Of a stretch of DNA of 64,000 nucleotides, positions 30,414 to 39,629 are shown piece by piece. The translations under genes were made by a program, and so were the position numbers. The DNA lies in assembly GCF_000148545.1 (NCBI RefSeq), contig NZ_AEDV01000083.1:1-64000 (forward strand). The letters are read 5' to 3'. Under the pieces are notes generated by a model that was given only the letters and a program-made list of their open reading frames with translations, made no database searches and had not been told where the DNA came from. The number at the start of each line of letters is the position of its first letter. The first letter of the stretch is position 1. The stretch is from Streptococcus mitis SK597 (GTDB lineage Bacteria; Bacillota; Bacilli; Lactobacillales; Streptococcaceae).

Positions 30414-30910
30414 TGAGCGATTCTCATGGCGATAGCTTGATTGTGGAAGAAGTCCGTGATCGCTATGTGGGCAAAGTTGATGCTGTTTTTCATAACGGCG
30501 ATTCTGAACTGCGTCCGGATTCTCCCCTTTGGGAGGGCATCCGCGTTGTTAAAGGGAATATGGACTTCTATGCAGGCTACCCAGAACGTTTGGTGACTGA
30601 GCTTGGTTCGACCAAGATTATCCAAACTCATGGTCATTTGTTTGACATCAATTTCAACTTTCAAAAGTTGGACTACTGGGCTCAGGAAGAAGAGGCCGAT
30701 ATCTGCCTCTATGGTCACTTGCATGTGCCAAGCGCTTGGATGGAAGGTAAGACCCTCTTTCTAAATCCAGGTTCCATCAGTCAACCACGTGGGACCATCA
30801 GAGAATGTCTCTATGCTCGTGTGGAGATTGATGACAGTTATTTCAAAGTGGACTTTTTGACACGAGACCACGAGGTGTATCCGGGCTTGTCCAAGGAGTT
30901 TAGCCGATGA
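30389..30910 (+). CDS. YfcE/MJ0936-type metallophosphoesterase
   Basis: 173-aa calcineurin-like phosphoesterase. Metal-binding motifs in order: MSDSHGD (9-15), FHNGDSE, VKGNMDF, QTHGHLF and YGHLHVP. Homologues hydrolyse phosphodiesters; natural substrate unknown. Overlaps genes on both sides by 25 and 4 nt, so translation is coupled. Confidence 0.9.
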   Translation: MAKQTIIVMSDSHGDSLIVEEVRDRYVGKVDAVFHNGDSELRPDSPLWEGIRVVKGNMDFYAGYPERLVTELGSTKIIQTHGHLFDINFNFQKLDYWAQEEEADICLYGHLHVPSAWMEGKTLFLNPGSISQPRGTIRECLYARVEIDDSYFKVDFLTRDHEVYPGLSKEFSR

Positions 30911-31368
30911 TTGCCAAGGAGTTTGAGACTTTCTTGTTGGGGCAAGAAGAAACTTTTTTGACTCCTGCTGAAAATCTGGCCGTGTTGATTGATACCCACA
31001 ATGCAGATCACGCGACCCTCTTGCTTAGTCAGATGACCTATACCCGTGTTCCTGTTGTGACAGATGAAAAACACTTTGTTGGGACGATTGGGCTCAGAGA
31101 TATTATGGCTTATCAGATGGAGCATGATTTGAGTCAAGAAATCATGGCGGATACGGACATTGTTCATATGACCAAAACGGACGTAGCGGTCGTCTCGCCT
31201 GATTTTACCATTACGGAGGTCTTGCACAAGCTGGTAGATGAGTCCTTCTTGCCGGTTGTGGATGCGTCAGGAATTTTCCAAGGGATTATTACGCGCAAGT
31301 CTATCCTCAAGGCAGTCAATGCCCTCTTGCATGACTTTAGTAAGGAATATGAGATTCGATGCAAATGA
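30907..31368 (+). CDS. CBS-domain protein, CbpB-like
   Basis: 153-aa protein made of a tandem CBS pair (about 15-75 and 85-145), the second ending FLPVVDASGIFQGIITRKSIL. It resembles B. subtilis YkuL (DarB) and Listeria CbpB, which bind cyclic di-AMP. Ligand binding here is inferred from family. Overlaps both neighbours. Confidence 0.8.
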   Translation: MIAKEFETFLLGQEETFLTPAENLAVLIDTHNADHATLLLSQMTYTRVPVVTDEKHFVGTIGLRDIMAYQMEHDLSQEIMADTDIVHMTKTDVAVVSPDFTITEVLHKLVDESFLPVVDASGIFQGIITRKSILKAVNALLHDFSKEYEIRCK

Positions 31369-32099
31369 AAGACAGGATTTCAGCCTTTTTAGAGGAAAAG
31401 CAGGGTCTGTCTGCCAATTCCAAGCAGTCCTATAAGTATGATTTGGAGCAATTTTTAGACATTGTGGGCGAGCGGATTTCGGAGACCAGTCTCAAGATTT
31501 ACCAAGCCCAGCTAGCCAATCTAAAAATCAGCGCCCAGAAGCGAAAGACTTCGGCCTGTAATCAATTTCTCTACTTTCTCTATCAAAAAGGAGAAGTGGA
31601 TAGCTTTTATCGTTTGGAATTAGTCAAACAAGCTGAAAAGAAGACCGTAAAACCCGAACTGTTAAACCTAGCCTCTTTTTGGCAGGAAAGTGATTATCCA
31701 GAGGGACGCTTGCTAGCGCTCTTAATCCTAGAAATGGGACTCTTGCCAAGTGAGATTTTAGCTCTCAAGGTTGCGGATATCAATCTGGATTTTCAGGTGT
31801 TGCGAATCAAGAAGGCTTCCCAACAGAGGATTATCACCATTCCCACGACCTTGCTTTCAGAATTGGAGCCCTTGATGGGCCAGACCTATCTTTTTGAAAG
31901 GGCAGGGAAAGCCTATTCTCGTCAGTGGGCCTTTCGTCAGTTAGAAGCTTTTGTCAAGGAGAAAGGTTTTCCAGCACTATCAGCCCAAGCCCTACGGGAA
32001 CAGTTCATTCTAAGACAAATAGAAAAGAAGGTCGATTTGTACGAAATTGCAAAAAAATTAGGATTAAAAACAGTTCTGACCATAGAAAAATATAGATAA
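31359..32099 (+). CDS. XerD-like tyrosine-recombinase family protein, catalytically degenerate
   Basis: 246 aa, phage-integrase fold with SAM-like N-terminal domain (5-80). The catalytic set is incomplete: the first Arg (normally GLRxSE) is Leu129 in GLLPSEI, the HxLR His is Gln210 (QALR, Arg213 kept), the following His is Glu214, and the Tyr is kept (Tyr245). Streptococci resolve chromosome dimers with XerS elsewhere, so this XerD-like protein probably has no or altered recombinase activity. Next to scpAB. Confidence 0.85.
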   Translation: MQMKDRISAFLEEKQGLSANSKQSYKYDLEQFLDIVGERISETSLKIYQAQLANLKISAQKRKTSACNQFLYFLYQKGEVDSFYRLELVKQAEKKTVKPELLNLASFWQESDYPEGRLLALLILEMGLLPSEILALKVADINLDFQVLRIKKASQQRIITIPTTLLSELEPLMGQTYLFERAGKAYSRQWAFRQLEAFVKEKGFPALSAQALREQFILRQIEKKVDLYEIAKKLGLKTVLTIEKYR

Positions 32100-32827
32100 T
32101 GGATATTAAACTAAAAGATTTTGAAGGGCCTCTGGACTTGCTCTTGCACCTTGTTTCTAAGTACCAGATGGATATCTACGATGTGCCTATTACGGAAGTC
32201 ATCGAACAGTACCTAGCCTATGTCTCAACCCTGCAGGCCATGCGTCTGGAAGTGACGGGGGAGTACATGGTTATGGCTAGTCAGCTCATGCTGATCAAGA
32301 GCCGCAAACTCCTTCCAAAGGTAGCAGAAGTGACCGACTTGGAGGATAACCTAGAGCAGGATCTTCTCTCTCAAATCGAAGAATACCGCAAGTTCAAGCT
32401 CTTGGGGGAGCATTTGGAAGCCAAGCACCAAGATCGGGCCCAGTACTATTCCAAAGCACCGACAGAATTGATTTACGAAGATGCCGAGCTTGTGCATGAC
32501 AAGACGACCATTGACCTCTTTTTGGCTTTTTCAAATATCCTAGCCAAGAAAAAAGAGGAGTTTGCACAGAATCACACGACTATCTTGCGGGATGAGTATA
32601 AGATTGAGGATATGATGGTCATCGTGAAAGAGTCCATGACTGGACGAGATCAATTGCGCTTGCAGGATTTGTTTAAGGAAGCCCAGAATGTCCAAGAGGT
32701 CATCACCCTCTTTTTGGCAACCCTAGAGTTAATCAAAACCCAGGAGCTGATTCTTGTGCAAGAGGAGAGTTTCGGAGATATTTATCTCATGGAAAAGAAG
32801 GAAGAAAGTCAAGTGGCCCAAAGCTAG
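32099..32827 (+). CDS. scpA: segregation and condensation protein A
   Basis: Kleisin subunit of the SMC-ScpAB condensin. 242 aa, normal length. Seen: N-terminal [25 protein letters not shown], diagnostic for ScpA, with the Smc-neck-binding region; Lys/Glu-rich middle; C-terminal winged-helix for Smc head binding. One-base overlap with the upstream gene. Confidence 0.96.
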   Translation: MDIKLKDFEGPLDLLLHLVSKYQMDIYDVPITEVIEQYLAYVSTLQAMRLEVTGEYMVMASQLMLIKSRKLLPKVAEVTDLEDNLEQDLLSQIEEYRKFKLLGEHLEAKHQDRAQYYSKAPTELIYEDAELVHDKTTIDLFLAFSNILAKKKEEFAQNHTTILRDEYKIEDMMVIVKESMTGRDQLRLQDLFKEAQNVQEVITLFLATLELIKTQELILVQEESFGDIYLMEKKEESQVAQS

Positions 32828-32845
32828 ACTTGATAGAGAGGAAAG

Positions 32846-33415
32846 ATGAGTACTTTAGCAAAAATAGAAGCGCTCTTGTTTGTAGCGGGTGAAGATGGGA
32901 TTAGAGTCCGCCAGTTAGCTGAACTCCTCTCTCTGCCACCGACAGGCATCCAACAGAGTTTAGAAAAATTAGCTCAGAAGTATGAAAAGGACCCAGATTC
33001 CAGTTTGGCTCTGATTGAGACAGGGGGCGCTTATAGATTGGTGACCAAACCTCAATTTGCAGAGATTTTGAAGGAATACTCTAAGGCACCTATCAACCAG
33101 AGTTTATCTCGGGCTGCCCTTGAGACCTTGTCCATCATTGCCTACAAGCAGCCCATCACACGGATAGAGATTGATGCCATCCGTGGGGTCAACTCGAGTG
33201 GAGCCTTGGCAAAGTTGCAGGCTTTTGACTTGATTAAAGAAGACGGGAAAAAAGAAGTGTTGGGTCGTCCCAACCTCTATGTGACTACAGATTATTTCCT
33301 AGATTACATGGGGATAAACCATTTAGAAGAATTACCAGTGATTGATGAGCTTGAGATTCAAGCCCAAGAAAGCCAATTATTTGGTGAAAGGATAGAAGAA
33401 GATGAGAATCAATAA
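32846..33415 (+). CDS. scpB: segregation and condensation protein B
   Basis: Two tandem winged-helix domains, 189 aa; dimer that binds ScpA. Seen: [16 protein letters not shown] at the N-terminus and [26 protein letters not shown] (about 90-115), the ScpB signature. Its 3' end overlaps rluB by 14 nt. Confidence 0.96.
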   Translation: MSTLAKIEALLFVAGEDGIRVRQLAELLSLPPTGIQQSLEKLAQKYEKDPDSSLALIETGGAYRLVTKPQFAEILKEYSKAPINQSLSRAALETLSIIAYKQPITRIEIDAIRGVNSSGALAKLQAFDLIKEDGKKEVLGRPNLYVTTDYFLDYMGINHLEELPVIDELEIQAQESQLFGERIEEDENQ

Positions 33416-34124
33416 GTATATTGCCCACGCAGGTGTGGCCAGTAGGAGAAAAGCAGAAGAGCTGATCAAGCAAGGTTTGGTGACGGTTAACGGCCAAGTG
33501 GTACGTGAACTAGCAACGACCATCAAGTCAGGCGACAAGGTCGAAGTTGAAGGCCAGCCTATCTACAACGAAGAAAAGGTTTACTATCTGCTTAACAAAC
33601 CACGCGGTGTCATTTCCAGTGTGACAGATGACAAGGGGCGTAAGACTGTTGTCGACCTCTTGCCTAACGTGAAGGAGCGCATCTACCCTGTAGGTCGTTT
33701 GGATTGGGATACATCAGGAGTTTTGATTTTGACTAATGATGGGGATTTTACGGATGAGATGATTCACCCTCGTAATGAGATTGACAAGGTTTATGTCGCG
33801 CGTGTTAAAGGTGTGGCCAATAAGGATAATCTCCGCCCCTTAACCCGTGGACTTGAGATTGATGGCAAGAAAACCAAGCCGGCTGTCTATGAGATTCTCA
33901 AAGTGGACCCAGTTAAAAACCGCTCTGTGGTGCAGTTGACCATCCATGAAGGGCGTAACCACCAGGTTAAAAAGATGTTTGAAGCTGTCGGTCTCCAAGT
34001 GGACAAGTTGTCACGGACTCGTTTCGGACACCTAGACTTGACAGGTCTTCGTCCGGGAGAATCCCGCCGTCTTAATAAAAAAGAAATCAGCCAACTACAC
34101 ACCATGGCTGTAACCAAGAAATAA
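33402..34124 (+). CDS. rluB: ribosomal large subunit pseudouridine synthase RluB
   Basis: 240 aa. N-terminal S4 RNA-binding domain (1-60, [22 protein letters not shown]) and RsuA/RluB catalytic domain with catalytic Asp in [17 protein letters not shown] (about Asp104). Modifies U2605-equivalent of 23S rRNA. Overlaps scpB and, by one base, yidD. Confidence 0.93.
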   Translation: MRINKYIAHAGVASRRKAEELIKQGLVTVNGQVVRELATTIKSGDKVEVEGQPIYNEEKVYYLLNKPRGVISSVTDDKGRKTVVDLLPNVKERIYPVGRLDWDTSGVLILTNDGDFTDEMIHPRNEIDKVYVARVKGVANKDNLRPLTRGLEIDGKKTKPAVYEILKVDPVKNRSVVQLTIHEGRNHQVKKMFEAVGLQVDKLSRTRFGHLDLTGLRPGESRRLNKKEISQLHTMAVTKK

Positions 34125-34366
34125 TGAAACGAATTTTAATCGCGCCTGTGCGCTTTTACCAACGTTTTATCTCACCAGCCTTTCCACCCTCTTGTCGCTT
34201 TGAGCCTACCTGTTCAAACTATATGATTCAGGCTATTGAAAAACATGGCTTCAAGGGTGTTTTGATGGGCTTGTCTCGGATTTTACGTTGCCATCCCTGG
34301 TCGAAAACAGGTAAGGACCCCGTCCCAGATCACTTTTCACTCAAACGGAATCAAGAAGGGGAATGA
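34124..34366 (+). CDS. yidD: membrane protein insertion efficiency factor YidD
   Basis: 80-aa protein with the family hallmark [22 protein letters not shown] and CHPWS. YidD assists insertion of membrane proteins, usually with YidC. Last gene of the murI-yidD operon. Confidence 0.94.
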   Translation: MKRILIAPVRFYQRFISPAFPPSCRFEPTCSNYMIQAIEKHGFKGVLMGLSRILRCHPWSKTGKDPVPDHFSLKRNQEGE

Positions 34367-34390
34367 GGTTGGGCAAAAGGTTTTAATAAA

Positions 34391-34447
34391 ATGATAAAAA
34401 CGCATCCTATCAGGTTTGAGTGAGCTTGATAGGATGCGTTTTATCAT
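34391..34447. terminator. bidirectional terminator between yidD and piuA
   Basis: Very long stem: ATGATAAAAACGCATCCTAT... (34391-34412) with its complement (34427-34447), loop 14 nt, A/T tracts on both sides. Serves two convergent operons. Confidence 0.92.
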
Positions 34448-34475
34448 GTAAAGATGTGATTGAGTTTAAAGCAGC

Positions 34476-35441
34476 TTATTTCAAGGCTTTTTGTGCGTCT
34501 TCAATCATGAGTTTTGTTGATTCAAGTCCGCCTCCGCTTAGATACCAGAGATCTGGTGTTAGTTGGATAATCTTACCATTTTTAGCAGCAGGTGTTTCAG
34601 CGATAAGGGCATTTTCTAGGACACCGTCGTTGCTAGAGTTGTCCCCACCGATGGCAAGGGTACGGTTGATGACAAAGAGGATGTCAGGGTTGATTTCTTT
34701 GACACTTTCAAAGCTGACTTCTTGTCCGTGGCGTGAGTCTTCAAATTTTGTATCAGTTGGTTTGAATTTCAAGGTTTGGTACAAGAAAGAGAAACGAGAT
34801 TTGGCACCAAAGGCTGCCATTTTTCCTTCGTTGAGGAGGATGGCAAGGGCTTTTTTGTCAGAGCTTTCATTTTTAGTAGCGACTTCTTGGATGCTCTTGT
34901 CTAGCTTGGCCAATTCTTCCTTGGCTTTCTGTGTACCAGTTTCGCCGAAGGCACTTGCTAGGGATTCGATATTAGTCTTGGTAGAAGTCCAGTAGTCATC
35001 TTTGCCTGCTTGGAAGAGAACAGTCGGAGCGATTTCGTTGAACTTATCTACGAATTTTTGGGTACGTGGTGAAGCGATAATTAGGTCTGGTTCAAGAGCA
35101 GCAAGGGCTTCTAGATCTGGCTCAACCATAGAACCAACATTTTTAACTTTTCCAGCTAGGTCTTTAAGATAAGTCGGAACAGTTTTTGTAGGCATTCCGA
35201 CGATATTCTTTTCAAAACCTAAAGCGCGAATAGTATCCGCAGCACCGAGGTCAAAGGTCACAATCTTTTCAGGGACTTTTGAAAGTGTGACTACACCTAG
35301 TGAACTTTTAATGGTTACCTCTGTTGGAGCAGAGCTACTTGACTCCGTCTTACTAGCGCTTGAGTTTGTACTACATGCACCAAGTAGGAGTAAGAAGCTG
35401 GCCGCTAGGGCAGTGAGATAAAATTTAAGGGATGTTTTCAT
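34476..35441 (-). CDS. piuA: iron-compound ABC transporter substrate-binding lipoprotein PiuA
   Basis: FhuD/TroA-like binding protein, 321 aa. Seen: lipobox LLGAC (Cys23), then two lobes with PEKIVTFDLGAADTIRALGF, LEALAALEPDLIIASPRTQKF and the C-terminal LTPDLWYLSGGGLESTKLMIED. In pneumococcus PiuA binds iron-siderophore/haem compounds and is a vaccine candidate. Last gene of the minus-strand piuBCDA operon. Confidence 0.93.
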   Translation of the reverse strand: MKTSLKFYLTALAASFLLLLGACSTNSSASKTESSSSAPTEVTIKSSLGVVTLSKVPEKIVTFDLGAADTIRALGFEKNIVGMPTKTVPTYLKDLAGKVKNVGSMVEPDLEALAALEPDLIIASPRTQKFVDKFNEIAPTVLFQAGKDDYWTSTKTNIESLASAFGETGTQKAKEELAKLDKSIQEVATKNESSDKKALAILLNEGKMAAFGAKSRFSFLYQTLKFKPTDTKFEDSRHGQEVSFESVKEINPDILFVINRTLAIGGDNSSNDGVLENALIAETPAAKNGKIIQLTPDLWYLSGGGLESTKLMIEDAQKALK

Positions 35442-35540
35442 GATTTCTCCTTTTTAAAATATGATAACGATGTAGGGAGTCTCTTAGATAGGCTTGTTAG
35501 CTAAGAGACAGAGGGTTCTCTAACTCGAGTTTCTTAGTTA

Positions 35541-36293
35541 CTAGCTATAGATACAGATCTTTTTGCCATTGATATCCGCCAGTGTGATGGGAATCTCATA
35601 GAGTTGACTGAGTAGGTCAGCCTGCATGATTTGAGCAGTAGTTCCCTTGCTAAAGACTTGGCCGTCCTTGAAGGCAACAATTTCATCCGCATACTGGCTG
35701 GCCATGTTAATATCGTGGAGGACGATGATAATGGTTTTGCCAAGTTCCTCCACCAGTCGCCGAAGAATCTGCATCATGCTGACGCTTTGCTTAATATCGA
35801 GATTGTTGAGCGGTTCGTCCAGCAAGATAAAGTCTGTATCCTGGGCCAGTACCATAGCGATAAAGACACGCTGGAGTTGTCCACCAGACAGACTATCGAT
35901 GTAGCGGTCCTTTAAGTTGATCAGTTCCAGATAGTCCAGAGTTTCTCGGATTTTTTCCCAATCTTCTACTCTCAGACGTCCTCTACTGTAGGGAAAACGT
36001 CCAAAACTGACTAATTCTTCAACGGTTAATTTGGCTTGGTAATTGATCTTCTGCTTTAGGATAGTCAGTTCTTTGGCCAGTTCTTGGGAATTCCAGCTTT
36101 CGATTTCACGGCCTTTAACACTGAGTATTCCCTGATCCTTCTTGGTCAGTCTGCTCATGATGGAGAGGAGAGTTGATTTTCCAGCACCATTTGGACCAAT
36201 GAAGGCTGTCAGTTTCTGAGGACTGACTTCAAGCGAAATGCCTTGCAAAATATCCTGTTTTTGAATGGATTTGTCAATGTTTTTCAGTTTCAC
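35541..36293 (-). CDS. piuD: iron-compound ABC transporter ATPase PiuD
   Basis: FecE-type ATPase, 250 aa. Seen: Walker A GPNGAGKS (about 34-41), signature LSGGQLQR, Walker B FILLDEPLNNLD, H-loop VLHD. Overlaps piuC by 4 nt. Confidence 0.93.
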   Translation of the reverse strand: MKLKNIDKSIQKQDILQGISLEVSPQKLTAFIGPNGAGKSTLLSIMSRLTKKDQGILSVKGREIESWNSQELAKELTILKQKINYQAKLTVEELVSFGRFPYSRGRLRVEDWEKIRETLDYLELINLKDRYIDSLSGGQLQRVFIAMVLAQDTDFILLDEPLNNLDIKQSVSMMQILRRLVEELGKTIIIVLHDINMASQYADEIVAFKDGQVFSKGTTAQIMQADLLSQLYEIPITLADINGKKICIYS

Positions 36294-37246
36294 TGACGCG
36301 CCCTCCTGTATAGTAAGATAAAGAATAAAAGGCCACCCACGCTCTCGATGATCATGCTGATGCGAATTTCTAGTGCAAAGACTCGTTCAATCAGGGCCTG
36401 CCCCAAGGTCAAACTGATAAATCCAACCAGAATGGCTACGACAAAGAGTAACTTGTGCCGATAGTCTTTGACGATTAGGTAGGTGAGGTTGGCCAACATA
36501 AAACCGAAGAAAGCCATAAGTCCTACCAAAGCAGTGGCCGTTGAGGTTAAAAGCACGATACCCCAGAGGACCTCTCTCTGTTCTTTTTCAACATCGAGCC
36601 CCAATATTTGAGCCGTTTCTCTTTGCAGGTGCAAGACATCCAGAATGACTGCTTTTCGAAAGAAAAAGATTGTCAAAACAAGGATGATTATAGAACCGAT
36701 GGCGAGGATGGAAGTATTGAGATGTTGAAAGGAGGCAAAGAGACTGTTCTGCAGTTTATCGTATTCGTTTGGATCCATCAGGAGCTGAAGGAAGGTACTG
36801 ATATTTCGAAAGAGACTTCCGAGGGCTAGACAGATTAGCAGGATGAAGACCAGGTCTTGTTTTATCAGTGTCTTCAAGTAGCCTTCTAAGGCGAGAAAGA
36901 AGAGGGATTGAAGCAGAAGCAAGATTAGGAATTCTAAGATAGGAGACTTGCCAAGTTGAAGAAATTTGCTTTCAAAAACCAGTAGCAGAGTTTGCAGTAG
37001 GACGTAGAAGGATTCGATTCCCAAAATACTTGGCGTCAGGAAACGATTTTCCGTCAGAGTTTGAAAACTAATGGTCGAAATCCCAGTCGCGATAGCTACC
37101 AAGAGATAAACGACAATCTTTTGGGAACGTAGCTTCCAAGCAAAGGCTGACAAGTGAGTGATGGGCCAAAAATAGAGGAGACAAGCTCCAATGGCCAGAA
37201 TAATGAGAAGGCAGAAGAGTTTGGTATGTTTGCTTTTAAACTGCAT
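36290..37246 (-). CDS. piuC: iron-compound ABC transporter permease PiuC
   Basis: FecCD family permease, 318 aa, about nine membrane segments. Seen: cytoplasmic coupling loop around LGLDVEKEQREVLWG and LMAFFGFMLANLTYLIVKDYRHK, the FecCD GLxxPHxxR-like region in degenerate form. Pairs with PiuB; overlaps both neighbours. Confidence 0.92.
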   Translation of the reverse strand: MQFKSKHTKLFCLLIILAIGACLLYFWPITHLSAFAWKLRSQKIVVYLLVAIATGISTISFQTLTENRFLTPSILGIESFYVLLQTLLLVFESKFLQLGKSPILEFLILLLLQSLFFLALEGYLKTLIKQDLVFILLICLALGSLFRNISTFLQLLMDPNEYDKLQNSLFASFQHLNTSILAIGSIIILVLTIFFFRKAVILDVLHLQRETAQILGLDVEKEQREVLWGIVLLTSTATALVGLMAFFGFMLANLTYLIVKDYRHKLLFVVAILVGFISLTLGQALIERVFALEIRISMIIESVGGLLFFILLYRRARQ

Positions 37247-38195
37247 CTTTTCGTCCCCCTCTCCATAGAAGTAGGATAAAGACGAGGCTACCGATGATTC
37301 CTAGCAAGAGACTGACAGACAGCTCATAGGGCCGAATCAAGACTCGAGAGAGGATGTCGCAGGCTAGGACCAGATTGGCACCGACCAGTGCGACCATGAG
37401 TTTGGTCTGACTTAGATTATCTCCATAGCGCTTGCGAACAAGATTGGGAACAATAACTCCGAGAAATGGTAAGCCACCCACGGTAATCATGGTGACACTT
37501 GTCGTTAGGGCCACCAAAAAGAGAGCCAATTTTTCAAGTAGGGAGTAGGAAATCCCCAAACTCTCGCTGGTTTCTTTTCCTAGATTCATGATGGTAAAGG
37601 TTTGGGATAATTTCCAAACGGCTATCAGGATGATGAGGCCTAAGAAGAGCCATTCATACTGATGGGTCTGAATCATGGAGAAGGACCCCTGGGTCCAAGC
37701 AGTCATACTCTGAACCAGATTGAAACGGTAGGCGATAACTTCTGTCACAGAGCCGATAATCCCGCTATAGATGATCCCAATCAGAGGCAACATCCACCTT
37801 TCCTTTACAGTAAAAATGGTCATAAAGGCTAGGAAGAAGAGGGTAAATACGATGGATGAAACAAAAGCAAAGACCATCTTTTGGGTCAGACTAGCCGATG
37901 GAAAGACAAAGAGGCTCAATACCATTCCTAGTTTGGCAGCTTCAGTGGTTCCAACTGTGCTTGGAGCAGCAAACTGATTTTGGGTAATAGTCTGCATGAG
38001 GAGTCCTGCCATACTCATACTAGAGGCGGTCAGGAGAACGCTGATAGTTCTTGGGAGACGGGACTCTTGAAAGAGAAGCCAAGTTTCATGATCCAGTGCA
38101 AAGAGTTTTCCCCATGAAAAATCACTGGTTCCAATGCTAATAGAGAGAAAGACTAGGAGTAGAAGTAAGCCAATTAAATAATGAGAAAGTTTCAT
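37236..38195 (-). CDS. piuB: iron-compound ABC transporter permease PiuB
   Basis: FecCD family permease, 319 aa from ATG 38195. This start is chosen over 38210 because AAGGATGGGG directly precedes it, while 38210 has no ribosome site. Seen: about nine membrane segments, QNQFAAPSTVGTTEAAKLGM, and the family motif LPFLGVIVPNLVRKRYG. First gene of the operon. Confidence 0.9.
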   Translation of the reverse strand: MKLSHYLIGLLLLLVFLSISIGTSDFSWGKLFALDHETWLLFQESRLPRTISVLLTASSMSMAGLLMQTITQNQFAAPSTVGTTEAAKLGMVLSLFVFPSASLTQKMVFAFVSSIVFTLFFLAFMTIFTVKERWMLPLIGIIYSGIIGSVTEVIAYRFNLVQSMTAWTQGSFSMIQTHQYEWLFLGLIILIAVWKLSQTFTIMNLGKETSESLGISYSLLEKLALFLVALTTSVTMITVGGLPFLGVIVPNLVRKRYGDNLSQTKLMVALVGANLVLACDILSRVLIRPYELSVSLLLGIIGSLVFILLLWRGGRKDAV

Positions 38196-38218
38196 ACCCC
38201 ATCCTTTCATGTTGATTT

Positions 38219-38273
38219 GGTATCGAAAGATACCTGCGGATATTACTGTAACACGATTTCTTTAATCTGTCAA
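38219..38273 (-). promoter_or_regulatory. piuBCDA promoter and leader hairpin
   Basis: Minus strand: -35 TTGACA (38268-38273), 17-nt spacer, -10 TACAGT (38245-38250) with TG upstream. Just after the predicted start is a perfect hairpin GGTATC-TTTC-GATACC (38219-38234), which could be an operator or 5' stabiliser. Confidence 0.65.
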
Positions 38274-38290
38274 TAAATTTTCTGACAATT

Positions 38291-38337
38291 TAATGAATAA
38301 AACAAGGAGAGAGTACCAGGACCTTCTCCTCTGTTTT
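38291..38337 (-). terminator. galE terminator
   Basis: On the minus strand AACAGAGGAGA pairs with TCTCCTTGTT (one bulge), followed by TTGTTTTATT. Confidence 0.65.
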
Positions 38338-38338
38338 C

Positions 38339-39337
38339 CTATTCTAAAATGTTTTTGCCTTCTTTAACACGCCAACGATAATCTGATAAAATAATATCTT
38401 CGAGGGAGTAGCTAGCCTTCCAATCAAGATATTGTTTAGCTTTTGATGCGTCTGCTAGGACGCTGGCTGGGTCACCAGCACGGCGAGCAACAATTTCGTG
38501 TGGTATTTTTTGATTCAGTAATTCTTCAGCAGTTTTAAAGATTTCTTTGACGGTATAGCCTTTTTCAGTTCCTAAGTTAAAGATTTGAGAAGAACTGTCT
38601 TCTTGAAAGAGGTAATTCATCCCTTTAACATGAGCCTGTGCAAGGTCCAAGACATGAATGTAATCTCGAATACATGAACCATCACGTGTATCGTAGTCAT
38701 CTCCAAATATTTTCAGGCTATCATTTTGTCCCAATGCGGTCTTGTTGATATTGGGAATGATATGAGTTGGATTTTTCACACGCAGACCGTTTGAAGCATC
38801 CATTTCAGCCCCAGCTACATTAAAGTAACGGAAAATGACATATTTCCAATCGAAGCGATTGGCCATCCAGTAAATCATTCGTTCACCCATCAGTTTTGTT
38901 TCTGCATAAGGGTTGACAGGGTCGAGCAGGGTATCTTCAGTTGCAGGCTTGTCAATACAGTTATTACCATAGAGGGAAGCAGTCGAAGAGAACATGATTT
39001 TTTGAATGCCAACTTCAGATAAGACTTTGAGAACTTGGTTCATACCAGCAACATTGGCAGTGAAGTATTTACTTGGATTTTCAATACTTTCGCTCACAAC
39101 AATTTCACCTGCACAATGAAGAACAGTATCAATCTTATTTTCTTCTAAGTAAGCCTTTAAGGCGCTAGCATCATAAACATCCAGTTGTTTAAAGCTAGCA
39201 CGACTATCTACAGCTGAACGATTTCCTGTAGAGAGATTATCTAGAACATGTACCTGATAGCCAGCATTTAAAAGAGCTTTAACGGTATGGGAGCCAATGT
39301 AGCCAGCTCCACCTGTAACAAGAATTGTTTTGGTCAT
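38339..39337 (-). CDS. galE: UDP-glucose 4-epimerase
   Basis: Interconverts UDP-glucose and UDP-galactose (Leloir pathway and glycan precursor supply). Extended short-chain dehydrogenase, 332 aa. Seen: NAD-binding TGGAGYIGSHT (about 8-18), catalytic Ser/Thr in FSSTASLYG, YAETK giving the YxxxK pair (about Tyr149-Lys153), and FRYFNVAGA. Stands alone, without other gal genes. Confidence 0.94.
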   Translation of the reverse strand: MTKTILVTGGAGYIGSHTVKALLNAGYQVHVLDNLSTGNRSAVDSRASFKQLDVYDASALKAYLEENKIDTVLHCAGEIVVSESIENPSKYFTANVAGMNQVLKVLSEVGIQKIMFSSTASLYGNNCIDKPATEDTLLDPVNPYAETKLMGERMIYWMANRFDWKYVIFRYFNVAGAEMDASNGLRVKNPTHIIPNINKTALGQNDSLKIFGDDYDTRDGSCIRDYIHVLDLAQAHVKGMNYLFQEDSSSQIFNLGTEKGYTVKEIFKTAEELLNQKIPHEIVARRAGDPASVLADASKAKQYLDWKASYSLEDIILSDYRWRVKEGKNILE

Positions 39338-39364
39338 GATTTTTTCCTTTTCTAGTTTTGTACT

Positions 39365-39393
39365 ATTTTAAAGAAAGAGGGAAGGAAAGTCAA
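39365..39393 (-). promoter_or_regulatory. galE promoter
   Basis: Minus strand: -35 TTGACT (39388-39393), 17-nt spacer, -10 TAAAAT (39365-39370), then AAAAGGAA before galE. Confidence 0.7.
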
Positions 39394-39629
39394 TTATTTT
39401 CTGCAAATTTCATGAAAAACTGAACAAATATAGCATTGAATTGTTTTGTGTTTGGGAATTAATAGTTTGGTTTGTCTTGGAATAGTTCTTAGATTTCACC
39501 TCACATGCAAGAAAATACAAGCTTTTTCTAAGATAGAGCAAGACTAAGATACTAATTTAGAAATCCACCTTCCCGCTATCCTTCTCCTATAAAAAGTGGT
39601 AAAATGGATGAAAGAAAGAAGGAACTGAA

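Noticed and set aside
34420..34995. 191-aa plus-strand ORF
   Set aside because: Antisense to piuA, which has a lipobox and family motifs; composition is that of a reverse-frame shadow.
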